From assembly GCA_903907995.1 (NCBI GenBank), contig CAIVQH010000060.1:310001-374000 (forward strand): 64,000 nucleotides of DNA, written 5' to 3'. The translations under genes were made by a program, and so were the position numbers. How positions within the stretch are numbered: the stretch's first letter is position 1; the number at the start of each line of letters is the position of its first letter. This document shows, one piece after another, positions 25,817 to 34,787 of the stretch. The DNA is from an uncultured Verrucomicrobiota bacterium. Its GTDB lineage: Bacteria > Verrucomicrobiota > Verrucomicrobiia > Limisphaerales > UBA9464. The notes beneath the pieces were generated by a model. The model saw nothing but the letters and a program-made list of their open reading frames with translations, ran no database searches and was not told where the DNA came from.

Positions 25817-27457
25817 ATGCCCTGGCTTCAGAATTACGACCCGCTCGATAGCCCAGCGCAGTCCACCGCGATTGCCGCATTGCCGGTGGTGGTGCTGCTG
25901 GGGTTGCTTGCCTTCGGCCACGTCCGCGCGTGGCTGGCCGCGCTGATCGGCCTGGCCGCCGCGCTCGGGGTCGCGCTGTTTGCCTTCAAAATGCCCGCCT
26001 CAGCCGCGTTCGGGGCGGCCGGTTACGGCGCGGCTTACGGCTTGTTCCCCATCGGCTGGATCGTGCTCAACGTGATGTTCCTGCATCACCTCACGGTGAA
26101 ATCTGGCCGTTTTGACGCGTTGCGAACGCAATTGGCCGGCATCGCTCCCGATCCGCGCGTGCAGGTGATCCTCATCGCCTTCTGCTTCGGGGCGTTCATC
26201 GAGGGTGCCGCCGGGTTCGGAGCGCCCGTTGCGATCACGGCGGCGTTGCTGATGCAGCTCGGTTTCTCGCCGCTCCACGCGAGCGGACTTTCCCTCATTG
26301 CCAACACCGCTCCGGTCGCCTTTGGCAGCATCGGCATCCCGATCACGACGCTGGCCCAGGTCACGGGGCTCGATGTGCTCAAGCTCTCGGCGATGGCCGG
26401 TCGACAGTTGCCGGTGTTCTCGGCGCTCATCCCGTTCTGGATCGTCTGTGCGATGGGCGGCTGGCGGGCCGCCCTCGGCGTGTGGCCGATCGCGGTCGCG
26501 GCGGGCGTGGTCTTCGCCGTGACGCAGTTCCTCGTAAGCAATTTCCATGGGCCATGGCTGGTGGATTCTCTGGCCGCGTTGGCCAGCATTGCGGCGGTAC
26601 TGGCCGTGTTGCGGGTTTGGAAGCCGAAGCCCAAAACAAACGGCACGTTTACAAATCCGGCCACGCTTGCGGCCACAGCATCCACCGCCGGCAAAGCTCC
26701 CGCGTTTCACGCCTGGGTTCCGTGGCTGGTGCTGACCGCCTTCATCTTCACTTGGGGCATGAAGCCCGTAAAAGACCGGCTCGACCGCCTCTCGTCACCG
26801 GCCTTCGCGACACACGGACTGCACCTGCAGGTCCAGCGGACGCCGCCGGTCGCCACCGAGGCGAAACCGGAGAAGGCCGAGTTCAAGCTGAACTGGCTCT
26901 CGGCCACCGGTACCGGAATCTGCCTGGCGGGAATCGCGGCCGGCCTGCTCATGGGCTTTTCACCACACGAACTCTTCCGCGCGTGGCTTGAAACACTCGT
27001 GAAGCTCCGGTGGTCGCTGCTCACCATCGCCGCGATGCTCGCGCTGGGGAATGTCACGAAGTTCTCAGGGGCCGATGCCACGCTCGGACTGGCACTGGCC
27101 AAAACTGGCACGTGGTATCCCTTTTGCGGCACTCTGCTCGGCTGGTTGGGCGTCGCGCTGACCGGCTCGGATACCGCGTCCAACGTGCTCTTCGGCTCGC
27201 TGCAACGGATCACTTCAGAGCGCCTCGGCCTCAGCCCCTACCTGATGACCTCGGCCAACTCGTGCGGCGGCGTGATGGGCAAGATGATCGATGCCCAGAG
27301 CATCGTGGTCGCCGGGGTGGCAACTAATTACCACGGACACGAAGGCCAGATCCTGCGTTTCGTATTCCTGCACTCACTCGTGCTGGCCGCGCTGATGGGC
27401 GGCTGGGTGGCCCTGCAGGCCTACTGGCTACCGCTCGCGGCGACGGTGGTTAAGTGA
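25817..27457 (+). CDS. lctP: L-lactate permease
   Basis: 546 residues with about 12-14 transmembrane helices, normal for the LctP/LldP family of lactate (and glycolate) importers. Family blocks visible: Y-G-L-F-P-I-G-W-I-V-L-N, then FGAFIEGAAGFGAPVAITAA, GFSPLHASGLSLIANTAPVAFG, then GSDTASNVLFGSLQ and MTSANSCGGVMGKMIDAQSI. It follows the phosphatase gene by 34 nt. No lactate dehydrogenase gene is adjacent; larB, at 44548, serves nickel-dependent lactate racemase in other bacteria. Confidence 0.93.
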   Translation: MPWLQNYDPLDSPAQSTAIAALPVVVLLGLLAFGHVRAWLAALIGLAAALGVALFAFKMPASAAFGAAGYGAAYGLFPIGWIVLNVMFLHHLTVKSGRFDALRTQLAGIAPDPRVQVILIAFCFGAFIEGAAGFGAPVAITAALLMQLGFSPLHASGLSLIANTAPVAFGSIGIPITTLAQVTGLDVLKLSAMAGRQLPVFSALIPFWIVCAMGGWRAALGVWPIAVAAGVVFAVTQFLVSNFHGPWLVDSLAALASIAAVLAVLRVWKPKPKTNGTFTNPATLAATASTAGKAPAFHAWVPWLVLTAFIFTWGMKPVKDRLDRLSSPAFATHGLHLQVQRTPPVATEAKPEKAEFKLNWLSATGTGICLAGIAAGLLMGFSPHELFRAWLETLVKLRWSLLTIAAMLALGNVTKFSGADATLGLALAKTGTWYPFCGTLLGWLGVALTGSDTASNVLFGSLQRITSERLGLSPYLMTSANSCGGVMGKMIDAQSIVVAGVATNYHGHEGQILRFVFLHSLVLAALMGGWVALQAYWLPLAATVVK

Positions 27458-27518
27458 AGTTACGAGCTACGAGCGGACGCAGCGCCGATCCGGCGTGGCT
27501 CGGTGCGAATAAGCAGCC

Positions 27519-27540
27519 GCGCCGAGCGGGTGCTCGGCGC
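27519..27540. terminator. Perfect 9-bp hairpin between convergent genes
   Basis: GCGCCGAGC (27519-27527) pairs perfectly with 27532-27540 around GGGT. It lies between the convergent lctP and helicase genes, where a shared terminator is expected, but no T-run follows on either strand. A short 7-nt duplication (GTTACGA GCTACGA) lies nearby at about 27462. Confidence 0.45.
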
Positions 27541-27547
27541 TCCGCGA

Positions 27548-28783
27548 TCAGCGGCGCTTTTTGGCGGGGCCGAAGTAGTAGCCGCCGGTGAGGCGCACAC
27601 CCTTCACCTTGCGTTCAGCCAGGGCGCCGACGCCGGGCTTTCCTTCGTCGAAGACGTTGCTGTAGTCGTAATTGAAACCCGGGAGCTTCACGCGTTCGAC
27701 CATCTTGCCAATATAGCGTTCGATGGCGCGGACGGCGGCCGAATCTTCCGCGACCATGATCGTGAAGGCGTCACCGGTGGCCTTGGCCCGGCCGGTGCGG
27801 CCGATACGGTGGACGTAGTCCTCGGGATGCTGCGGCACGTCGTAGTTCACGACGTGGGTGACATCTGCGATGTCGAGACCGCGGGAGGCAATGTCCGTGG
27901 CGACCAGTACCTCGTACTTGCCCGACTTGAAGCCGGCGAGGGCGCGCTCACGCTCGACCTGCGAACGATCACTGTGAATGGCCGCGACGCGATGGTCGTT
28001 GCGCTTGAGCAGGGCCTCGATGTCATCCGCGCGACGGCGGGTACGGCAGAAAATGAGGACGGACTCGTAATGGACGTGATCCAGCAGCGCCCGGAGCAGG
28101 TCCTTCTTCTGCCGCTCGGCCACGGGATAGAGGACGTGCTTCACCGTGTCAGCCGGCGAACGGCGCGCGCCGATCTCGATGGTCTCCGGTGACTTCATCG
28201 CCCACTGGATGAGGGTCTCGATGGCGGGGGGGATGGTCGCCGAGAAAAGGGCGGTCTGACGTTCCTTGCCGCACCGGTCGATGATGCGCTTCACGTCGGG
28301 GAGGAAGCCCATGTCCAGCATCCGGTCGGCCTCATCGAGCACGAGGTGCTTCACGCGGCTGAGGTCCACGAGCTTCTCCTGGATGTGGTCCAGCAGGCGG
28401 CCCGGGGTGGCTACGAGGATGTCCACACCAGCCTTCAGCTCGTCCTTCTGCTTGCCGTAGCCGACGCCACCGAAAACGACGCTGACCGTGAGATTCGTGA
28501 ACTTGGCGAATTTCTTGAAGCTCTCCTCGGTCTGGGCGGCGAGTTCGCGCGTCGGCTCGAGCACAAGGCAGCGCGGACCGGGGCCATGCGTGCCAATCTG
28601 GTGGATGATCGGTAGGGCAAATGCGGCGGTCTTGCCGGTGCCGGTCTGGGCGGAGCCGATGACGTCGCGGCCTTCCAGCATGAGCGGAATGGCCTTCTCC
28701 TGAATGGGCGTGGCTTCTTTGTAACCCATGGCCTGCACCGCGTCCAAAAGCGCGAGGCGGAGGCCTAATTCGTGAAACTGCAT
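27548..28783 (-). CDS. DEAD-box RNA helicase (RhlE-like)
   Basis: 411 residues. All core motifs are present: Q motif (GYKEATPIQ), I AQTGTGKT (45-52), Ia PTREL (77-81), II DEAD (150-153), III SAT (181-183), then GLDIADVTHVVNYD and VI HRIGRTGRA. A short basic C-terminal tail with K-G-V-R-L-T-G-G-Y-Y-F-G-P-A-K-K-R-R is typical of RhlE proteins. It remodels RNA, probably in ribosome assembly or mRNA decay. Confidence 0.94.
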   Translation of the reverse strand: MQFHELGLRLALLDAVQAMGYKEATPIQEKAIPLMLEGRDVIGSAQTGTGKTAAFALPIIHQIGTHGPGPRCLVLEPTRELAAQTEESFKKFAKFTNLTVSVVFGGVGYGKQKDELKAGVDILVATPGRLLDHIQEKLVDLSRVKHLVLDEADRMLDMGFLPDVKRIIDRCGKERQTALFSATIPPAIETLIQWAMKSPETIEIGARRSPADTVKHVLYPVAERQKKDLLRALLDHVHYESVLIFCRTRRRADDIEALLKRNDHRVAAIHSDRSQVERERALAGFKSGKYEVLVATDIASRGLDIADVTHVVNYDVPQHPEDYVHRIGRTGRAKATGDAFTIMVAEDSAAVRAIERYIGKMVERVKLPGFNYDYSNVFDEGKPGVGALAERKVKGVRLTGGYYFGPAKKRR

Positions 28784-28924
28784 GCGCGGTTATAGCCGCA
28801 AAAGCGGGTGCGGCGGAAGCTGTTTCGCGGCGGAGTTGCGGAGGCATCAGTCCGAACTGCCGGCTTGTGCTGGAGTCCGGTCCTGCGTTCCCCTATCGCG
28901 AAATCCAGGAAGATCCCCGTACCA

Positions 28925-30433
28925 ATGAGAATTCACCTCTGTTTTGCGGCTTGCCTCCGTGACGGTGCCGCCTGGCTCCTTTCGTGTTCGGGCCGGCGCG
29001 CGCAACTAATCCTTTTGGCGTTGGCACTCACGACCGTCGTGCGGGCACAGTACACCTATGTCCAGGAAAACGGCGCCATCACGATCACGGGTTACTCGGG
29101 CACCGGTGGCGTGGTCACCGTCCCCTGTACGCTGGCCGACATGCCAGTGAGGCAGATCGGCGATTACGCGTTCCAGCAGAACGTGAGCCAGGTCAGCGTA
29201 GCCATCCCGGACAGCGTCACCGTCATCGGCAACTATGCGTTTGCGAACTGCACCGCATTGGAAAGCGTGACGATCCCAGGCAGCGTCACCGTCATCGGAA
29301 CCTGGGCGTTCAGCGGATGTATGAAATTGAACGGCGTCAGCCTTCCTGCCGGGCTCGCTTCCATTGAAAGCGGCGTGTTCTTTGGGTGTGCCGGGCTTGC
29401 CGGCATCTCGATTCCCAATGGGGTCACCTACATTGGCGACTATGCGTTTCAGAACTGTTCCGCACTGACCGGCGTGACTATCCCCAACAGCGTCAGCCGA
29501 ATTGGCAGCGTGGCCTTTGCGGAATGCACGTCGCTGAAAACCCTTACCCTTCCCACCGGTCTGGCCGTCCTGGACACGGGAGTGTTCCGCAACTGCCGGA
29601 GCCTGTCAGACCTCACGATTCCCGGAAACGTCGGCAGCATCTACAATGAAGCGTTCGCCGGCTGCACGGGACTGGTCAGCCTGATCATGTCCGAGGGTGT
29701 TGGGGGCCTTCTGGACCATGCCTTCGCCGGCTGCGCCGAGCTTGCCCGCGTCACGATTCCGGACAGTCTCACCTACCTTGACCACACGGCCTTTACCGGC
29801 TGCACCAATCTGGAAGGCTTCCTGGTCGGCGGGAACAATCCCGCCTTTTCCAGCGTGGATGGCGTGCTCTTCAACCGATCCCGTTCCCTGCTCATCCAAT
29901 ACCCTCTAAAAAGGGCCGGCTCCGCCTATGACATTCCCGGCGGCGTCAGCACGGTTGGCGATTCCGCATTCGGCGGATGCTCCACACTGGCTCATGTGGG
30001 CATTCCCGACAGCGTCACCACCCTCGGCTTCGGCGCCTTCGCGGGCTGCACCGGGCTGACCGCCATTCAGATTCCGGACGGTGTGACCGCACTCGGCAGA
30101 TATGCCTTTTCAGGCTGCAGCGGACTGACCAGTTTTTCCCTTGGCGCGGGACTGTCCATCCTCAGTGAAGGCGCGTTCAGCGGCTGTACCGGACTGGGCG
30201 CCGCCAGAATCCCGTCGGGAATTGCCACCATCGGCAACCAGGCTTTCGATGGCTGCACGGGGTTGGTCAGCGTCAAGATGTCTTACAATGTCAGAAACAT
30301 CGGTGATTATGCATTCGCATATTGTCCACACCTGACCGGCGTTTACTTTTCCGGTCCGGCGCCACAACCGGGCACGGATCCTTTCACCGGCACGAAAGCC
30401 ATCATTTACTGCGTGGCGGAAACCGGTGGCTGA
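28925..30433 (+). CDS. Secreted leucine-rich-repeat (LRR_5/BspA-like) protein, ended early by an in-frame TGA
   Basis: 502 residues from ATG 28925. A signal region (LILLALALTTVVRAQ) is followed by some 15 repeats of about 23 residues of the BspA/LRR_5 type, each with a variant of I-G-x-x-A-F-x-x-C-x-x-L-x-x-V-x-I-P. The frame stops at TGA 30431-30433 after YCVAETGG. Reading on in the same frame continues a typical C-terminal region up to 30703, so the stop appears to replace a conserved tryptophan codon. Surface proteins of this kind are thought to bind proteins or glycans. Confidence 0.82.
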   Translation: MRIHLCFAACLRDGAAWLLSCSGRRAQLILLALALTTVVRAQYTYVQENGAITITGYSGTGGVVTVPCTLADMPVRQIGDYAFQQNVSQVSVAIPDSVTVIGNYAFANCTALESVTIPGSVTVIGTWAFSGCMKLNGVSLPAGLASIESGVFFGCAGLAGISIPNGVTYIGDYAFQNCSALTGVTIPNSVSRIGSVAFAECTSLKTLTLPTGLAVLDTGVFRNCRSLSDLTIPGNVGSIYNEAFAGCTGLVSLIMSEGVGGLLDHAFAGCAELARVTIPDSLTYLDHTAFTGCTNLEGFLVGGNNPAFSSVDGVLFNRSRSLLIQYPLKRAGSAYDIPGGVSTVGDSAFGGCSTLAHVGIPDSVTTLGFGAFAGCTGLTAIQIPDGVTALGRYAFSGCSGLTSFSLGAGLSILSEGAFSGCTGLGAARIPSGIATIGNQAFDGCTGLVSVKMSYNVRNIGDYAFAYCPHLTGVYFSGPAPQPGTDPFTGTKAIIYCVAETGG

Positions 30434-30703
30434 GGAACGAGCTTTGCCGGACGCCCCACGGCGCCATGGCCAACACAGATTTCAGCTCCCGCCCCGGGAT
30501 TGGCCGTTCAGAATGGCCGCATCACTTTTAATCTGAGCGGCCCGATCGAGACTTCCGTGGTGGCGGAAGCCTGCGACTCAGCCAACGCTCCGGTTTGGCA
30601 GTTGGTGGGCACGGCCGACCTTGACGGCGAAGGAATGGCGCAGTTTGCGGACAGCGATCAGCCAGGTCATCAGATGCGATTTTACCGCTTCAGAACCCAG
30701 TAG
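30434..30703 (+). pseudogene. C-terminal part of the LRR protein, cut off by TGA at 30431
   Basis: In the same frame as the LRR gene, sequence after the stop reads GTSFAGRPTAPW, then AVQNGRITFNLSGP, VVAEACDSANAPVWQLVGT and ends HQMRFYRFRTQ. This is the usual C-terminal module of verrucomicrobial LRR and Ig-like surface proteins. A single G-to-A change (TGG to TGA) would explain the break. Translation restart at an internal codon is possible but not supported. Confidence 0.65.
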
Positions 30704-30854
30704 GCCGACTGGGGTCCGGACCGGTCTGGGACAGTCCACCGTCCGCGAAGCCCGCCCCCCGAAGCGCGCCCCGCTTCCGAGGCCTTCACCTGCCCGACAA
30801 ACTCTTCGCGCAGGTTCAGGCTTGCCGTAATCACGCTCACGAAAGAGCGCAGAG

Positions 30855-32084
30855 TCACGCCCCGTACTTGTCGAACATCTTCGCGTTCGCCTGCATGAGG
30901 CGCATGAGGTACTTCGCCTCAAAGATGCCCAGGCTTCCCGAGTTCGCGCCGGTCTCAGTGAAGCGCTGGAGCTTGTCAGAGCCGGTCAGCGCGGAATGCA
31001 ACAGCACGGGCTGCGGATGCCATGAGTGGCCCTTGGCGGCGCAGGGGGTCGAGTGGTCGCCGGTGATGGCGAGCACGTCGGGCTTGCGGGCGAGCAGGAT
31101 CGGCAGCGCGGCGTCGAAGTCTTCGATGGCCTTCACCTTGGCGGCGAAGTTGCCGTCCTCGCCGTACTTGTCGGTGTACTTGTAGTGGATGAAAAAGTAG
31201 TCGTACTTCTCGTACTCGGCGACGTAGCGCTCGAACTGCTGCGCGATGGTCTCCGGTCCCTCGATCTTCACCATGCCCACGAGCTGGCTCAGGCCCTTGT
31301 ACATCGGATAGACCGCGAGGGCAGCGGCCTTGAGTCCGTAACGCTGCTCAAAGGTCGGGATGTCAGGCTGATGCGCCACGCCACGCATGAGGAAGCCGTT
31401 CGCGGTTTTCTCCTTCGCCAGCAGCGGCAGCGCGGCGGCATAGAAGTCGGCCACGAGTTTCGCGACCTTCTTCTGGCCGGCGTTCTTCGGGTCCACCGGC
31501 TTGGCCTCGGCGATGGGCAGGCCCTCGCGGTTCGGGTCGGTGTCGGTGAGAGGCCCTTCAAGGCCGGCGCCCCGGAAAACGATGACAAAGCGGTGTTCTT
31601 TGCCCGGATAGATGAACACTTGGTTGGTGCCGAGCTTCTTGATCTTCGAGGAAAGGATCTTGCACAGGCGCTCGCAGACCTCGGTCGCGATGCGGCCGGC
31701 GCGGCGGTCGGTGACAATGCCTTTGGCGTCCATGGTGCAGAAGTTCGCACGGGCGGCGACGTCGCCGTTCTTCAGCTCGATGCCCAAACCGAGAGTCTCG
31801 ATCACCCCGCGGCCCACTTCCCATTCGATGGGGTCGTAGCCGAAGAGCGCCAGATGGCCGGGACCGGAACCGGGCGTGATGCCGGGCGCGGCGGGGATCA
31901 TGCGGCCCTGCGCGCAGCCCTGGGCCACGAGAGCGTCGAGGTTGGGCGTACGGGCGGCTTCGAGCGGGGTCATCCAGCCCTGCTCACGGGTGGCGATGTC
32001 GCCCAATCCGTCCAGCACGACCAGCGCCAGCTTGGCTCCGGTCTTCACCTGCAGTTTCGCGTAAACGTCGTCTAGTTTGCTCAT
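30855..32084 (-). CDS. apgM: 2,3-bisphosphoglycerate-independent phosphoglycerate mutase, archaeal type
   Basis: 409 residues from ATG 32084. It interconverts 3- and 2-phosphoglycerate in glycolysis. It belongs to the ApgM branch of the alkaline-phosphatase superfamily: VVLDGLGD near the start, T-P-L-E-A-A-x-T-P-N-L-D, then GSGPGHLALFGYDP with the catalytic Ser/Thr region, RANFCTMD, the GKEHRFVIVFRG segment, and metal ligands in TGDHSTP and SWHPQP. A longer reading frame upstream (to 32651) is antisense to lipA and was rejected. Confidence 0.93.
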   Translation of the reverse strand: MSKLDDVYAKLQVKTGAKLALVVLDGLGDIATREQGWMTPLEAARTPNLDALVAQGCAQGRMIPAAPGITPGSGPGHLALFGYDPIEWEVGRGVIETLGLGIELKNGDVAARANFCTMDAKGIVTDRRAGRIATEVCERLCKILSSKIKKLGTNQVFIYPGKEHRFVIVFRGAGLEGPLTDTDPNREGLPIAEAKPVDPKNAGQKKVAKLVADFYAAALPLLAKEKTANGFLMRGVAHQPDIPTFEQRYGLKAAALAVYPMYKGLSQLVGMVKIEGPETIAQQFERYVAEYEKYDYFFIHYKYTDKYGEDGNFAAKVKAIEDFDAALPILLARKPDVLAITGDHSTPCAAKGHSWHPQPVLLHSALTGSDKLQRFTETGANSGSLGIFEAKYLMRLMQANAKMFDKYGA

Positions 32085-32196
32085 AAAATCGGGCGGGAGG
32101 TTGCGGATGCCGGGCGGGCTGGTCAATCGCCGTTCCGGTGACGGCGAACCGGGAGTTGCCAAACCCGGCAGCGCCCCCGAACTTCCCCGCCGCCTG

Positions 32197-33123
32197 ATGG
32201 AAACCGTCCTTTCCCGCTCCACCACCCCGGCCCCTGCCAGCCGGAGCGTGTCCCTGCCCCCGCGCCCGCGCCTGCCCGAGTGGCTGAAGGTGCAGCTGCC
32301 GACCAGCAGCGCCTTCACGCGCACCCGCACGCTGTTGGCAGACCTCAAGCTCCACACCGTGTGCGAGAGCGCGAAGTGCCCGAACCACTGGGAGTGCTGG
32401 AGCAAGGGCACCGCGACCTTCATGATTGCGGGCGACCGCTGCACACGCGCCTGCGGCTTCTGCGCCGTGAGCACAGCCAAGCCCCTCGCCCTCGAGGTGG
32501 ACGAACCGCAACGCGTGGCTGAGGCAACCCGCCGCATGGGGCTGAAACACGTCGTCATCACTGCCGTGGCGCGCGATGACCTGGCCGACGGCGGAGCGGA
32601 ACACTTCCAGAAGACGATCGAGGCTGTCCGCGCGCTGAATCCCGGCATCATTATCGAGGTGCTGGTGCCCGACTTCCTCGACCGCGACTTCGCGCTCGAC
32701 CGCGTGCTGGATGCCGCGCCGCAGATTTACAATCACAACCTCGAAACGGTTCGCCGCCTCACGCCCAGCGTGCGGCACCGGGCGACCTATGACCGTTCAC
32801 TCACCGTGCTGGCCAAGGCCAAGGAGCGCGGCGGCGACCGGCTTTACACGAAATCAGGCATGATGCTCGGTCTGGGCGAACAGCGCGACGAGGTCATCGA
32901 GTCCATGCGCGACCTGCGCGCGGCCAAAGTGGACATCCTCACGCTGGGGCAATACCTCCAGCCGACGCTGAAGCACCTGCCCGTCATCGAGTTCGTGAAG
33001 CCGGCGGTCTTTGCGGAGTTCCAGCGACTGGGCGAAGAGATGGGTTTCACCCACGTGGCCAGCGGGCCGCTCGTGCGCAGCTCGTATCACGCGGACGAAT
33101 TTTCGCCGGCCCCGTCCGTCTGA
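32197..33123 (+). CDS. lipA: Lipoyl synthase
   Basis: 308 residues from ATG 32197. It inserts two sulfurs into octanoyl groups on lipoyl domains. The auxiliary cluster motif is CESAKCPNHWEC (C-x4-C-x5-C), the radical-SAM cluster is CTRACGFC (C-x3-C-x2-C), and the C-terminal RSSYHADE supplies the conserved serine ligand. LTLGQYLQP and VRRLTPSVR are also standard. It diverges from the phosphoglycerate mutase gene with 112 nt between starts. No lipB gene is seen nearby. Confidence 0.96.
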   Translation: METVLSRSTTPAPASRSVSLPPRPRLPEWLKVQLPTSSAFTRTRTLLADLKLHTVCESAKCPNHWECWSKGTATFMIAGDRCTRACGFCAVSTAKPLALEVDEPQRVAEATRRMGLKHVVITAVARDDLADGGAEHFQKTIEAVRALNPGIIIEVLVPDFLDRDFALDRVLDAAPQIYNHNLETVRRLTPSVRHRATYDRSLTVLAKAKERGGDRLYTKSGMMLGLGEQRDEVIESMRDLRAAKVDILTLGQYLQPTLKHLPVIEFVKPAVFAEFQRLGEEMGFTHVASGPLVRSSYHADEFSPAPSV

Positions 33124-33133
33124 AGCTTCCGTC

Positions 33134-34267
33134 ATGAAGCGTCTCGGCTGCCTCTTTGCCCTCGTTGTGGCCACTTGTCTTCCGCTGTTGGGCGCTCCGG
33201 CTGACCTCGGCCCTATGCTCGGCGAAGTCCAGGGACATCACAATGTCCCGGCGCTGGCCTGTGCCGTGGTGCGGTCCAACGTGATCGTCGCCGAGGGAGT
33301 TGTGGGCGTGCGACAGGCGGGCGATCCCACTCCGGCGGAGCTGGGCGACCTCTGGCACCACGGCTCGAACACGAAGTCCATGACCGCTACGCTCGCGGCG
33401 TTGCTGGTCGAGGAAGGCAAAATCGCCTGGACCAACACGCTCGCCGATGTCTTTCCGGCCGACGCCGCCAAGATGGACCCCACCTGGCGCGGCGTGACCC
33501 TCGAACTGCTGCTCGGCCATCGCGGCGGAGCACCCGATCAGGATTGGCTCGTGCAGCAAGGCCTGTGGGCGAAGTTCTGGGATGCCCCGGGCTCCCCGAA
33601 CGACCAGCGCCGTTGGCTGCGCGAAGCGGTCACCGCGCTGCCGCCCCAGAATAAGCCGGGCACGAAATTCGTTTACTCCAACACCGGCTATATCCTCGCC
33701 GGCACGATGCTGGAAGCGCGCACGGGCAAACCTTGGGAACAGCTCATCACCGAACGCCTCTTCCGTCCGCTGGGAATGAGGACCGCCGGTTTTGGCGCAC
33801 CCGGTACCGCCGCCAAAGTGGACCAACCGCGCGGTCACAACCTTGGTCTGCTCAAGAATCTGAAACCCGTCGCGCCCGGCCCGCAAGGCGACAATCCGCC
33901 CGGGCTCGGACCTGCCGGAACCGTGCATTGCTCGCTCGATGATCTCGCCAAATACGTGATGGCTCACGTCAACGGCGAACTGGGTAGAGATACCCCGCTG
34001 AAGTTGCGACCGGAATCCTGGCACAAGCTCCACACCGCCCTCGCCGGTCAGGACTACGCCCTCGGCTGGAACGTGACCCAGCGCGGCTGGGCCGGCGGCA
34101 CCGCCCTGAACCACACCGGCTCCAACACGATGTGGTTCAGCAATATGTGGCTCGCGCCGAACCGCGATTTCGCCGTGATCATCCTCACCAACGTGGGCGG
34201 CGACGATGCCTTCAAGGCTACGGATGAAGTCGCCAGCAAGGTAATCGGCCAGTATCTGGAGAAGTGA
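33134..34267 (+). CDS. Serine hydrolase, beta-lactamase/class C family (secreted)
   Basis: 377 residues from ATG 33134, with a signal peptide (RLGCLFALVVATCLPLLGA). Catalytic pattern: SNTK (S-x-x-K) in HHGSNTKSMT, YSN (Y-x-N) in FVYSNTGY, and HTG in place of KTG in LNHTGSNTMW. Class C-like esterases and D-aminopeptidases share these motifs. The protein is probably periplasmic and may act on peptides or esters; resistance to beta-lactams cannot be inferred. It starts 10 nt after lipA, likely by chance of packing. Confidence 0.9.
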   Translation: MKRLGCLFALVVATCLPLLGAPADLGPMLGEVQGHHNVPALACAVVRSNVIVAEGVVGVRQAGDPTPAELGDLWHHGSNTKSMTATLAALLVEEGKIAWTNTLADVFPADAAKMDPTWRGVTLELLLGHRGGAPDQDWLVQQGLWAKFWDAPGSPNDQRRWLREAVTALPPQNKPGTKFVYSNTGYILAGTMLEARTGKPWEQLITERLFRPLGMRTAGFGAPGTAAKVDQPRGHNLGLLKNLKPVAPGPQGDNPPGLGPAGTVHCSLDDLAKYVMAHVNGELGRDTPLKLRPESWHKLHTALAGQDYALGWNVTQRGWAGGTALNHTGSNTMWFSNMWLAPNRDFAVIILTNVGGDDAFKATDEVASKVIGQYLEK

Positions 34268-34322
34268 GCGGCTCCGACCATGGAAATGCCGCAATGCGAG
34301 ATATTCCTCGCGACCTTTCCCT

Positions 34323-34601
34323 TCAACCCTCTTTCCACACCTTGTCCTTCTTGGCTTCGTGTTCGGCCTCCAGCTTTTGCCGGTCGGCAGAGAATTCGAG
34401 CCGGTATTTCTCAGCTTTCCGAAAGTCGCCGGCTTCCTGCATGGCGCGGTGGGCATCCTGAAAAGCGAGTTCGGCCTGGGCGATTTTTGATTTGTAGAGG
34501 GAATCCAGATCGGCGAGGCGGGCCTTCTGGTCCGCCGTGAGCTTGCGGACCGGGGCGGCCTGGCCCATGCGTTCCAGGGCGAGTTCGTAGGACGATTTCA
34601 T
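34323..34601 (-). CDS. Small coiled-coil protein
   Basis: 92 residues, almost entirely helical and charged (it begins MKSSYELALERMGQ and contains KARLADLDSLYKSKIAQAEL). Heptad-like leucine/alanine spacing suggests a coiled coil. I recall similar short hypothetical proteins in PVC genomes but no assigned function. It lies alone between two plus-strand genes. Confidence 0.65.
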   Translation of the reverse strand: MKSSYELALERMGQAAPVRKLTADQKARLADLDSLYKSKIAQAELAFQDAHRAMQEAGDFRKAEKYRLEFSADRQKLEAEHEAKKDKVWKEG

Positions 34602-34787
34602 GGCGGGAAACTAGCACAGCTAGGCACGAAGGCACGGCGCAAATCCTGAAGGAGCGGATCGAACGTGATGAGGCTCTGATTGGCCCTCGGAAATGGAGCC
34701 TCGTCACCTTGGCTGCTACGATCAAGGGAAGGAGCCGGACGCCCGAGGCTGGTCCAGATAGTTCCGTCATGCTCTGATCCCGCACGC

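Noticed and set aside
30431-30433. Selenocysteine or TGA-as-sense recoding in the LRR gene
   Set aside because: TGA is the normal stop of many intact genes here (rsgA, the aldolase fusion, the CNNM genes), the expected residue is Trp and no SECIS-like hairpin was noticed. A point mutation or sequence error is simpler.
30855-32651. A 598-codon form of the phosphoglycerate mutase
   Set aside because: The extra N-terminal part is antisense to lipA; the enzyme begins at ATG 32084 (MSKLDDVYAKL).
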